DNA of 37,914 nucleotides from Desulfocurvus sp. (GTDB lineage: Bacteria; Desulfobacterota; Desulfovibrionia; Desulfovibrionales; Desulfovibrionaceae), in the NCBI RefSeq assembly GCF_023230885.1, contig NZ_JALNWM010000005.1:1-37914 (forward strand), in the 5' to 3' direction. The translations under genes and the position numbers were made by a program. The notes under the pieces were generated by a model, which was not told the origin of the DNA, did no database searches, and saw only the letters and a program-made list of their open reading frames with translations. Positions 16,138-23,394 of the stretch are shown here, in pieces. Within the stretch, counting starts at the first letter, position 1, and every line of letters begins with the position of its first letter.

Positions 16138-17904
16138 CTAGCCGTCCTCGGGGCGCAGCCAGTAGGGGTTGGCGATGTCCTCGAACACGGCCAGGGCCGC
16201 CGTGGAGCCCTCGCCCACGGCGGTGGCGATCTGCTGCACCCCGCCGATGACATCGCCGCAGGCGTACACGCGCGGGATGTTGGTGCGCATGCCCCGGTCC
16301 ACCTCGATGCACCCGTAGGCGTCCAGGCGCACCCCGATCTGCCGGGCCAGCTCCGTGTTCGGGTTCCAGCCGATGGCCAGAAACGCGCCGTGCACCGCAA
16401 GCTCGCTCGTCGTGCCGTCGGCCACGTTGCGCAGGCGCACGGCCGACAGCCCGCCCTCGCCGCCGACGAATTCCTCGACCTCGGTGTTCCAGAGCACGGG
16501 GATGCCCGCCTGCTCCACGCCCTTTTGCAGGTGGCGCTCGGCGCGGAAGGCGTCGCGGCGGTGGACGACGGTCACGCCCACGCCCATGTTCTTCAGGTGC
16601 AGGGCCTCGGTCAGGGCGGTGTTGCCACCGCCGATCATCACGACCTCGCGGCCCTTGTAGGCCCAGCCGTCGCACGAGGCGCACACGCTCACGCCCTTGC
16701 CGAAGAACTGCGTCTCGCCCGGCACGCCCAGGCGCTTGGCGCTGGAGCCCGTGGCCAGCACCAGGGCCTTGGCCCGGTAGCGCCCGCGCGGGGTGAAGAC
16801 CTCCACCGCGCGCCCGATCTTGATCTCCTGCGCGGGCTCGCCCTCGCGCACTGTGCAGTATTCCCGCGCCTGGGCGGCGATCATCTCCATGAGCTGGATG
16901 CCGCCCACGCGCTTGAAGCCCGGGTAGTTCTCCACCTCGGGGGTCAGCAGCACCTGCCCGCCCACGGCGCCCTTCTCCAGCACCAGGGTCTTCAGGCCGC
17001 TGCGTTCGGTGTAGATGGCGGCGGTGAGCCCGGCGGGCCCGGCCCCGGCCACGATCACATCGAACTCCTCGGCCTCGGGGGCCCCGGCAGCCCCGGGGGC
17101 GTTCTCGCCGTCGCGGGCCTGGCGCAGCAGCTCGCCCGCCGCGCCGCCCACGCTCTGCGGCCCCTCGGCGTCCATGCGCGCGAACAGCTCCTCCACGGTG
17201 TGCAGCTCAACCAGCTCGATGGCGAAGCGCTCCTCGGGCATGAGCCCCTTCTGGCGGAAGGTCTCGTTGACCACGGTCAGGGGCAGGGCCGTGGCCTGGT
17301 AGCGCTCGGCCAGGTCCTGGTTCTCCCCGGTCTCCACGCACTCGGCGCGGACCAGCCCCGGGCACTCCAGGGCGGCGCGGAAGGCGTTGGTCACCTGCCC
17401 GGGGCAGTAAGGGCAGGTGGGGCTGATGAACACGCGCACCTCGCGGGGCTCGGCCAGGTCGGCCAGCACGCGGCGCGACATGTCCGACAGCCCGCTGCGC
17501 CCGGCCGAGGCCAGCATCACGGTCTCGACGAGCACCCGGGCCTCCTCGCCCAGGGGCGCGCCGGTGTAGCGGATGGCGTAGCGCTCAGGCGCCACCAGCA
17601 GGGTCGGCGAGCGCGTGACCCCGCGCCGCGCGGCCTCTTCGGAGTCCACGTCGTGGAGGCGGACCACGATCCTGTCGCCCAGGCGCCGCAGGTCGTGCAG
17701 GAAAAGGGTCATGGCCTCGTTGTAGGGGTCGTTCTCGCCCGCCCTGGTGTAGGCTTCGAGAACCACCTCGTCGCGCATCCCGGCGAACAGCTCGCGCAGG
17801 TGCCTGCGGCTGTCCTCGGGCAGGTACCAGTCCTTGTCCCCGGCGGCGTCCCCGCCGCCCGGGGCGTCCGGGGCGCCGCCCCGGGGAGTGTCGGCATCGT
17901 TCAT
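16138..17904 (-). CDS. AhpF-like disulfide reductase: double thioredoxin-fold domain fused to thioredoxin reductase
   Basis: In this 588-residue protein the N-terminal part (about 24-240) contains two thioredoxin folds. Only the second has a redox pair, C164-P-Y-C167. After a linker comes a thioredoxin-reductase flavoprotein (about 285-588), with the FAD-binding AGAGPAGLTAAIYTERSG, active-site C408-A-S-C411, the NAD(P)-binding IGGGNTALTEALHL and the C-terminal ACGDVIGGVQQIATA. This matches AhpF, which passes electrons from NADH to AhpC. No ahpC gene is nearby, so the acceptor may be another peroxiredoxin or a thioredoxin. GAGGAGG lies five bases before the ATG at 17904. The reductase is CASC rather than the usual CATC. 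Confidence 0.88.
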   Translation of the reverse strand: MNDADTPRGGAPDAPGGGDAAGDKDWYLPEDSRRHLRELFAGMRDEVVLEAYTRAGENDPYNEAMTLFLHDLRRLGDRIVVRLHDVDSEEAARRGVTRSPTLLVAPERYAIRYTGAPLGEEARVLVETVMLASAGRSGLSDMSRRVLADLAEPREVRVFISPTCPYCPGQVTNAFRAALECPGLVRAECVETGENQDLAERYQATALPLTVVNETFRQKGLMPEERFAIELVELHTVEELFARMDAEGPQSVGGAAGELLRQARDGENAPGAAGAPEAEEFDVIVAGAGPAGLTAAIYTERSGLKTLVLEKGAVGGQVLLTPEVENYPGFKRVGGIQLMEMIAAQAREYCTVREGEPAQEIKIGRAVEVFTPRGRYRAKALVLATGSSAKRLGVPGETQFFGKGVSVCASCDGWAYKGREVVMIGGGNTALTEALHLKNMGVGVTVVHRRDAFRAERHLQKGVEQAGIPVLWNTEVEEFVGGEGGLSAVRLRNVADGTTSELAVHGAFLAIGWNPNTELARQIGVRLDAYGCIEVDRGMRTNIPRVYACGDVIGGVQQIATAVGEGSTAALAVFEDIANPYWLRPEDG

Positions 17905-17970
17905 GGGGTCCTCCTCGCCCCGGCCGTAGCGGCGGGGGCGCGGTGCTTGCGTTTTGGTCGTCCAGCGGAC

Positions 17971-18000
17971 AAACTACCATCCCTGCGCCACCCTGTTCAA
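17971..18000 (-). promoter_or_regulatory. Possible promoter of the AhpF-like/radical SAM operon
   Basis: On the minus strand TTGAAC (17995-18000) and TAGTTT (17971-17976) are 18 bases apart in the short divergent region. The -10 match is poor, so this is only a candidate. Confidence 0.3.
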
Positions 18001-18006
18001 CCCCGG

Positions 18007-19692
18007 ATGCACGCCATGCCCCCGCTTCGCTTCGCAACCGCCGCCCTGGTCCTGGCCGCCCTGGTCCTGGCCCTGGCCGCGCTGCCAGGGGCCGCCCCCG
18101 CCGCCGCCAGCGACCCCGCCCGGGCCCTGGACGCCGCGCGCCGCGCCCAGCAGGCCCTGGAGGCCGGAGACGCCCGCGCGGCCCTGGAACTGGCCGACCG
18201 CGCCCTGGCCGACGGCCTCGCAGGCGAGGAGAACCGCGCCGTGACCCTCAAGCTCCGGGGCGCCGCGCGCCAGACCCTGGGCGACCTGCCCGGGGCCCTG
18301 GCCGACTACTCCCAGGCCGCGGCCCTGGCGCCCCACTATCCCGAGGCCTTCCACAACCGCGGCGCGGCCTTCCTGGAAATGGGCGACCTCCACGCCGCCC
18401 TGGCCGACTTCGACCACGCCCTGGACCTGCGCCCGGACTACGACCTGGCGCGCTTCAACCTCGCGCGCACGGCCCTGGACCTGGGCGACGCGCCCCGGGC
18501 GGCGCGCGAGCTGACGGTGCTGCTGGCCCATGCCGGGCCGGACCCGGCGGCCTACTTCCTGCGCGCCCGGGCGCGCCAGGCCATGGGCCTGGCCGGGCCC
18601 GCCCGGCAGGACTACGACGCGGCCCTGGAGCTGGAGCCGGACGCCCCGCAGCTCCTGCTGGCCCGGGGGCTGCTGCGCCTGGACCAGGGCGACGCCGCCG
18701 GGGCCCTGGAAGACTTCGACCGCGCAGCCGCGGGCGCCCCGGGCAGCGCCGTGCCGCACTACAACCGCGCCGTGGCCCTGGAACGCCTGGGCCGCCCCGG
18801 GCAGGCCGAGGCGGCCTACTCCGAGGCCCTGCGCATCGACCCCGGCCTGCCCGACGCGCGCAACAACCGCGGCGCCCTGCGCAGCCTGGCCGGGCGGCAC
18901 GCCCAGGCCCTGGAGGACTTCGACCGCGCCCTGCGGCTGGCCCCGGACTTCGCCCCGGCCCTGCTCAACCGCGCCGCCGCCCGCCAGGCCCTGGGCGACA
19001 GCGCCGGGGCCATGACCGACCTGAACCGCGCCCGGGCCCTGGCGCCGGGCCTGCCGGGCCTGGAGGAGCGCCGCGCGCGGCTGGCCCTGGAGCACAACGA
19101 TTTTCCCGTCGCGGCCGAGGCGTTCTCCGCCGTCCTGGCCGCCGAGCCCGCCAACGGCGAGGCCCTGCTGGGCCGGGCCCGGGCCCGGCTCCTTTCGGGC
19201 GCGCCCGGGCCCGCCGGGGCCGACTGCTCGGCCCTGCTGGACGGCGCGCCGGACCCGGCCCGGCGCGCCGAGGCCCGGCTGCTGCGCGGGCAGGCCCGCT
19301 TCATGGAAGGCGATTTCGCCGCGGCCGACGACGACCTGGGCGCGGCCCTGGCCGCCCGGCCCGGGGACTCGCTGGCCGCCCTGTGGCGCTTCGCGGCCCG
19401 GCTGCGCGCAGGGCGCCCCGCCCCGGCCCCGGCGGCCCCGCAGGACGACGGCTGGCCAGCGCCCCTGGTGCGCCTGGCGCGCGGCGAACTGGCCGTGCAG
19501 AGCGTGGAGGGCAGCGCGGGAAACGATCCGGACCGGCTGTGCCAGGCCCGCTTCCTGGCCGGGCAGCTGCTGCTGGCGCGCGGCGAGCCCGCGCAGGCCG
19601 TGCGCTGGTTCCAGGAGGCCGTGGCCACGCGGCGCGCCGCGCGCCCCGAGTTCCACGCCGCCCGGGCCGAGCTGCGCCGCCTGGGGTTCTAG
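18007..19692 (+). CDS. Secreted tetratricopeptide-repeat protein
   Basis: The 561-residue protein has an N-terminal signal peptide (FATAALVLAALVLALAALPG, cleavage probably near the AAA run around residue 34). Nearly continuous TPR units of about 34 residues follow, each with the pattern A-x-x-x-R/N-R-G-A plus ALxDFDxALxLxPD, for example AFHNRGAAFLEMGDLHAALA. About ten units are visible up to residue 420. The last 80 residues contain a distinct TPR-like end with DPDRLCQARFLAGQLLLA. TPR proteins serve as scaffolds, here probably in the periplasm. The start is uncertain between 18007 and 18016, with no strong ribosome site. It diverges from the AhpF-like gene. No specific partner can be named. 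Confidence 0.82.
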   Translation: MHAMPPLRFATAALVLAALVLALAALPGAAPAAASDPARALDAARRAQQALEAGDARAALELADRALADGLAGEENRAVTLKLRGAARQTLGDLPGALADYSQAAALAPHYPEAFHNRGAAFLEMGDLHAALADFDHALDLRPDYDLARFNLARTALDLGDAPRAARELTVLLAHAGPDPAAYFLRARARQAMGLAGPARQDYDAALELEPDAPQLLLARGLLRLDQGDAAGALEDFDRAAAGAPGSAVPHYNRAVALERLGRPGQAEAAYSEALRIDPGLPDARNNRGALRSLAGRHAQALEDFDRALRLAPDFAPALLNRAAARQALGDSAGAMTDLNRARALAPGLPGLEERRARLALEHNDFPVAAEAFSAVLAAEPANGEALLGRARARLLSGAPGPAGADCSALLDGAPDPARRAEARLLRGQARFMEGDFAAADDDLGAALAARPGDSLAALWRFAARLRAGRPAPAPAAPQDDGWPAPLVRLARGELAVQSVEGSAGNDPDRLCQARFLAGQLLLARGEPAQAVRWFQEAVATRRAARPEFHAARAELRRLGF

Positions 19693-19874
19693 CTGCAAAA
19701 TCACGGGAGACGCTCCGCCCGGCCCTGGCCGGTCATTGGCTGTGCGAAAACCCGGTTGCCGGGGGAGAACCGGGGGCACAGCCCCGGCAATGCCGGGCTG
19801 ACCCTGGTTCGTCGCGAAAAGGCGGCAAGGCGCGGCGCCGCATTGCGAGAACGCGGCGCCGGCCGGGCCGCCGC
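19693..19874. other. Intergenic region with mutually exclusive hairpins
   Basis: This stretch lies between two convergent genes. TTGCCGGGG (19756-19764) can pair with CCCCGGCAA (19782-19790). Part of the second arm can instead form a small hairpin, CCCGGC with GCCGGG (19783-19788 and 19792-19797). A third stem, GGCGCCGC with GCGGCGCC (19834-19841 and 19853-19860), lies close to the dehydrogenase stop. None is followed by a U-run, so terminator function is uncertain. Confidence 0.4.
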
Positions 19875-20876
19875 TCAGCCGCGGACCACGTTCACCGGGC
19901 TCCCGGCCAGGAAGGCCCGGATGTTCTCCGCCACCTGGGCCATGAGCCGACGGCGGGCCTGCTGGCTGGCCCAGGCCATGTGCGGGGTCAGGATGCAGTT
20001 GTCCCGCTCCAGCAGGGGGTGCCCCGCCGCAGGGGGCTCGGCGCCCAGCACGTCCAGGGCCGCCGCGCCCAGGGCCCCCCGGTCCAGGGCCCGCGCCAGG
20101 GCCGCCTCGTCCACCAGCGCCCCGCGCGCGGTGTTGACCAGGATGGCCCCCGGGCGCATCCGCGCCAGGAGCGCGTCGTTCACGAAACCGGCGTTGCCCG
20201 CCGTGAGCGGGCAATGCAGGCTGACCACATCGCTTTGCGAAAACAGCTCCTCCAGCCCCACGAAGGCGAAGGGCCCCCAGCCCGGCGCGGGCTTGGGGCG
20301 CGGCGTATGGACCAGCACCTCCATGCCGAAGGCGTGGGCCAGCCCCGCCACCCGCGAGCCGATGTCCCCGTAGCCCACCACGCCCATTGTCCGCCCCGCC
20401 AGCTCCACCTGCGGGGTCAGCCAGTAGCACCAGTCCGGCCCGGAGGCCCAGCGCCCGGCGCGCACGCTGGCGCCGTGGTCGCCCACGCGGTGGCAGCACT
20501 CCAGGATCAGGGCGAACACGAACTGGGCCACCGCCGGGGTACCGTAGCCCGGCACGTTGCACACCGTCACGCCCCGGGCGGCGGCGGCGCCCACGTCCAC
20601 CACGTCGTAGCCCGTGGCCAGCACGGCCACGAGCCGCAGCTCGGGCAGGGCCTCGATGTCCGCCGCGCGCAGGGGGGTCTTGTTGGTCATGACCACCTGC
20701 GCACCGGCGGCGCGGGCGCGCACCTCCCCGGGGGCCGTGCGCTCATGCACCGTGAGCCGCCCCAGGGCCGCCACCGCGTCCCAGGGGTTGTCGCCGGGGT
20801 TGAGCACATGGCCGTCGAGCACGACCATGCGCGGGCCGCGGGCCGCCGCCTGCGGCCCCGGGTCCTGTTGGATCAT
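19875..20876 (-). CDS. D-2-hydroxyacid dehydrogenase (glycerate dehydrogenase/hydroxypyruvate reductase-like)
   Basis: The 333-residue protein shows the two-domain fold of NAD-dependent D-2-hydroxyacid dehydrogenases. The dinucleotide-binding GYGDIG lies in MGVVGYGDIGSRVAGLAHAF. The catalytic triad is Arg251 (NTARGALVDE), Glu280 (LGAEPP) and His299 (LTPHMAWAS). These enzymes interconvert 2-keto and D-2-hydroxy acids in the cytoplasm; glycerate, lactate or related acids are possible substrates. The TPHMAWAS form is common in glycerate-dehydrogenase-like members, so that is my best guess. AGGAG lies six bases before the ATG at 20876. The gene follows the DctP-like gene by only 26 bases, so the binding protein and the dehydrogenase may concern the same organic acid. 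Confidence 0.9.
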   Translation of the reverse strand: MIQQDPGPQAAARGPRMVVLDGHVLNPGDNPWDAVAALGRLTVHERTAPGEVRARAAGAQVVMTNKTPLRAADIEALPELRLVAVLATGYDVVDVGAAAARGVTVCNVPGYGTPAVAQFVFALILECCHRVGDHGASVRAGRWASGPDWCYWLTPQVELAGRTMGVVGYGDIGSRVAGLAHAFGMEVLVHTPRPKPAPGWGPFAFVGLEELFSQSDVVSLHCPLTAGNAGFVNDALLARMRPGAILVNTARGALVDEAALARALDRGALGAAALDVLGAEPPAAGHPLLERDNCILTPHMAWASQQARRRLMAQVAENIRAFLAGSPVNVVRG

Positions 20877-20902
20877 CCTGTTCTCCTGCGGGGGTTCGGG
20901 GT

Positions 20903-21979
20903 TCAGGGGGTAAGGACCGGGCCCAGCGCCTGCACGGCGTGCAGGGCGGCGTCGTGCCCCGCGCGCACCCGCGCGACCAGCGCGTCGGCCCCGGCGCCCT
21001 CGGCGGCCACGGCTCCGGACAGCGCGCGCAGCCGCCCGACCAGCGCGGGCGGCAGGGGCGCCACCGTGCGCCCGGCCGCCGCCAGGGCCGCCAGGGCCCG
21101 GGCGTTGGCCGCCGCCACGGCCAGGGTCAGCTCATGGTCGGCCTGGACCACGGCGGCGGCGAAAATCTTGCGCACCACGGCGGGCAGGGCCTCGTAGGCC
21201 TCGCGGCGCACCACCAGCAGCATCCGCCGCCCGGGGGCCTGCCAGCCCGGGCCCAGCCCGTGGGGCGCGACCCCCGGCAGCCCTGCTGCGGCCTCATGGT
21301 GGGCGCCGTGCCACGCGGCGCAGTCCAGCTCGCCGCGCTCCAGGACCCGGGCCAGGGCGGCCCCGCCCCCGGACGGCGCGGCGCTGACCCGGGCCCCGGC
21401 CCGGCCCAGCACCTCGGCGGCCAGCCCCCGGGCCGTCAAGGCCAGTCCGGCCAGGGCGTCGGGCCCGGAGCCGGCAAGGGGACGGCGCGACCAGGCAAAA
21501 ACCCCCGGCCCGGCGTCGCCCAGGGGCCAGCCGTAGAGCCCCAGGGGCAGCAGGGCCTCGCGCAGCAGGGCCAGCCCGCCCATGCGGTACAGCCAGATGC
21601 CCAGGCCCCGGGAATCCAGCCCGAAGGGCACCCCGGCGAACCATTCCAGGGCGGGGACCCGATCCGCCAGGGCCGAGGCGCACAGGTGCGCGCAGTCGGC
21701 CTCCCCGGCCAGGACCAGGGCCGCCGCGCCGCCCGGTGCCGCGCCCTCGGGCGCCACGCGCGCGTCCAGGGCCAGGCGGCTCTCGGTGAGCAGCGACACC
21801 TGGCGCACGAACCGGAACGCCCCGGCGGCGTAGAGATCCAGCTCGGGGGGCCAGTCCAGGGCCAGGCGCCAGCGCGCCCGGCCCGGCGGGGGCGAAAAAG
21901 CCCGGGCCGCGGAGCCCGCCAGGGCTCCGGCCCCGCCCAGGGCCAGGGCCAGGGTCCGCAACACATCGCGTCTGTTCAT
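20903..21979 (-). CDS. DctP-like (TRAP-type) periplasmic binding protein with Tat signal, no permease nearby
   Basis: The 358-residue protein begins with a twin-arginine signal (NRRDVLRTLALALGGAGAL). The mature part resembles DctP-family solute receptors: WRLALDWPPELDLYAAGAFR at the start, PFGLDSRGLGIWLY in the middle, and the family-like GPGWQAPGRRMLLVVRREAY followed by a long C-terminal helix. DctP proteins bind organic acids for DctQM permeases, but no dctQ or dctM gene is in the window. It stands back to back with a LivK-like/GGDEF-EAL operon and upstream of a hydroxyacid dehydrogenase. The start at 21979 is chosen because the Tat motif begins at residue 3; an 18-residue upstream extension lacks support. 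The protein is alanine-rich and divergent. Confidence 0.78.
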   Translation of the reverse strand: MNRRDVLRTLALALGGAGALAGSAARAFSPPPGRARWRLALDWPPELDLYAAGAFRFVRQVSLLTESRLALDARVAPEGAAPGGAAALVLAGEADCAHLCASALADRVPALEWFAGVPFGLDSRGLGIWLYRMGGLALLREALLPLGLYGWPLGDAGPGVFAWSRRPLAGSGPDALAGLALTARGLAAEVLGRAGARVSAAPSGGGAALARVLERGELDCAAWHGAHHEAAAGLPGVAPHGLGPGWQAPGRRMLLVVRREAYEALPAVVRKIFAAAVVQADHELTLAVAAANARALAALAAAGRTVAPLPPALVGRLRALSGAVAAEGAGADALVARVRAGHDAALHAVQALGPVLTP

Positions 21980-22099
21980 GATCCTCACGCCGCCATGCCT
22001 GGGGGCGGAACCCGTTCCCGTCCCCCCGCGCATCTAGCACACCCGGCCCCGGAAGGCGAGAAGCCCCGCCCCGCCTGGCGCGAAACGTGCGCATACTGT

Positions 22100-22128
22100 T
22101 TGTGAAGAGCGCATCTCTTTGATATATG
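22100..22128 (+). promoter_or_regulatory. Sigma70-type promoter of the LivK-like/GGDEF-EAL operon
   Basis: TTGTGA (22100-22105) and TATATG (22123-22128) are 17 bases apart in a locally AT-rich region. The -10 overlaps an in-frame ATG at 22126, which therefore cannot be the translation start. This favours the ATG at 22159, which has GGAG five bases upstream. Confidence 0.55.
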
Positions 22129-22158
22129 GAGAGAACACTCTCAAGCAATGGAGCGCGC

Positions 22159-23394
22159 ATGCCCGTCCTGCGCCACGTTTTCGCCGCCCTGTTCCTGCTG
22201 GTCCTGGTCCCCGCCTGCCCCGCGCGGGCCCAGGGGGACATCGTGCTGGGCATGTCGGCGGCCTTCAGCGGCCCCACGCGCGGCCTGGGCATCGAACTGT
22301 ACCGGGGGGCGCAGGCCTGCTTCGCCGAGGTCAACGCGGCGGGCGGCGTCCACGGGCGCCGCATCGTCATCCGCGCCCTGGACGACCGCTACAGCCCCGG
22401 ACCGGCCATCGAAAACACCATCACCTTCGCCGAACAGGGCGATGTCTTCGCGCTCTTCGGCCAGGTGGGCACGCCCACGGCCACCCGCGTGCTGCCCCTG
22501 CTGCGCCGCTACCAGGGCAGTGACCTCTACCTGCTCTTCCCCCTCACCGGGGCCGAGCCCCTGCGCCAGCCGCCCTACGCCCGCTGGGTCTTCAACCTGC
22601 GGGCCTCCTACGCCCAGGAGGCCCGGGGGCTGGTGGACAACTTCGTGCGCCAGGGGCGTACGCGCATCGCCGTGCTGCACCAGGGCGACGCCTACGGCCG
22701 CGCGGGCTGGGACGGGGTGCGCAAGGCCCTGGCGCGCTTCGACCTGACCATCGTGGCCGAGGCCAGCCACGCGCGCGACACCGGGCCCGAGGCCGACATG
22801 GGCCCCCAGGTGGACATCCTGGCCCGGGGCCGCCCCGACGCCGTGGTGGCCGTGGGCTCCTCCGAAGCCTGCGCGGCCTTCATCCGCCAGGCGCGCGACG
22901 CGGGGCTCTCCGTGCCCGTGGCCGTGCTTTCCTTCGCCGGGGCCGAACGGCTGACGGAGCTCCTGGCCCACGCGGGCGCCGCCGCCGGACGCGACTACAC
23001 CGCGGACCTCGCGCTCTCCCAGGCCGTGCCCAGCCACGACGACCCCAACCTGCCCGCCGCGGCCGCCTACCGCCGCGCGGCGGACCGCTTCGCGCCGCCG
23101 CCGCCGCCGACCCTCGTCGGCGACGGCTACCGGCCCCTGCCCTACAGCCTGGCCGCCTTCGAGGGCTACCTGGGGGCGCGCCTGTTCGTCGAGGCCCTGC
23201 GGCACATGGGGCCGGACCCGCACCCGCGCCTGCTGCCCGAGGCCCTGCGCGCCCTGGCGGGCCAGGACCTCGGCATGGGCGAGCCCGTCGCCTTCGGCCC
23301 GGACAGCAACCAGGCGCTCACGCGCGTCCATTTCATCACCGTGGAGCGGGGCCGCCTGACCCCGCTGCACGACTTCACGCGGTGGCGCAAATGA
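22159..23394 (+). CDS. LivK-like (Peripla_BP_6) periplasmic binding protein coupled to a c-di-GMP enzyme
   Basis: The 411-residue protein has a signal peptide (RHVFAALFLLVLVPACPARA, cleavage likely after ARA; VPAC could alternatively be read as a weak lipobox). A type I periplasmic binding fold follows: IVLGMSAAFSGPTRGLGIEL, YRGAQACFAEVNAAGGVHG, FALFGQVGTPTATRVLPLL and IAVLHQGDAYGRAGWDGVRK are typical of branched-chain amino acid/amide receptors. There are no liv permease genes. The last codons overlap the start of the next gene by four bases (ATGA), which implies translational coupling with a GGDEF-EAL sensor. The likely role is to present a periplasmic ligand to that sensor. The start at 22159 is favoured by the promoter position and ribosome site. 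Confidence 0.88.
   Translation: MPVLRHVFAALFLLVLVPACPARAQGDIVLGMSAAFSGPTRGLGIELYRGAQACFAEVNAAGGVHGRRIVIRALDDRYSPGPAIENTITFAEQGDVFALFGQVGTPTATRVLPLLRRYQGSDLYLLFPLTGAEPLRQPPYARWVFNLRASYAQEARGLVDNFVRQGRTRIAVLHQGDAYGRAGWDGVRKALARFDLTIVAEASHARDTGPEADMGPQVDILARGRPDAVVAVGSSEACAAFIRQARDAGLSVPVAVLSFAGAERLTELLAHAGAAAGRDYTADLALSQAVPSHDDPNLPAAAAYRRAADRFAPPPPPTLVGDGYRPLPYSLAAFEGYLGARLFVEALRHMGPDPHPRLLPEALRALAGQDLGMGEPVAFGPDSNQALTRVHFITVERGRLTPLHDFTRWRK

Noticed and set aside
22126..22158. An earlier ATG for the LivK-like protein
   Set aside because: It overlaps the likely -10 element. The ATG at 22159 has a better ribosome site and a normal signal peptide.
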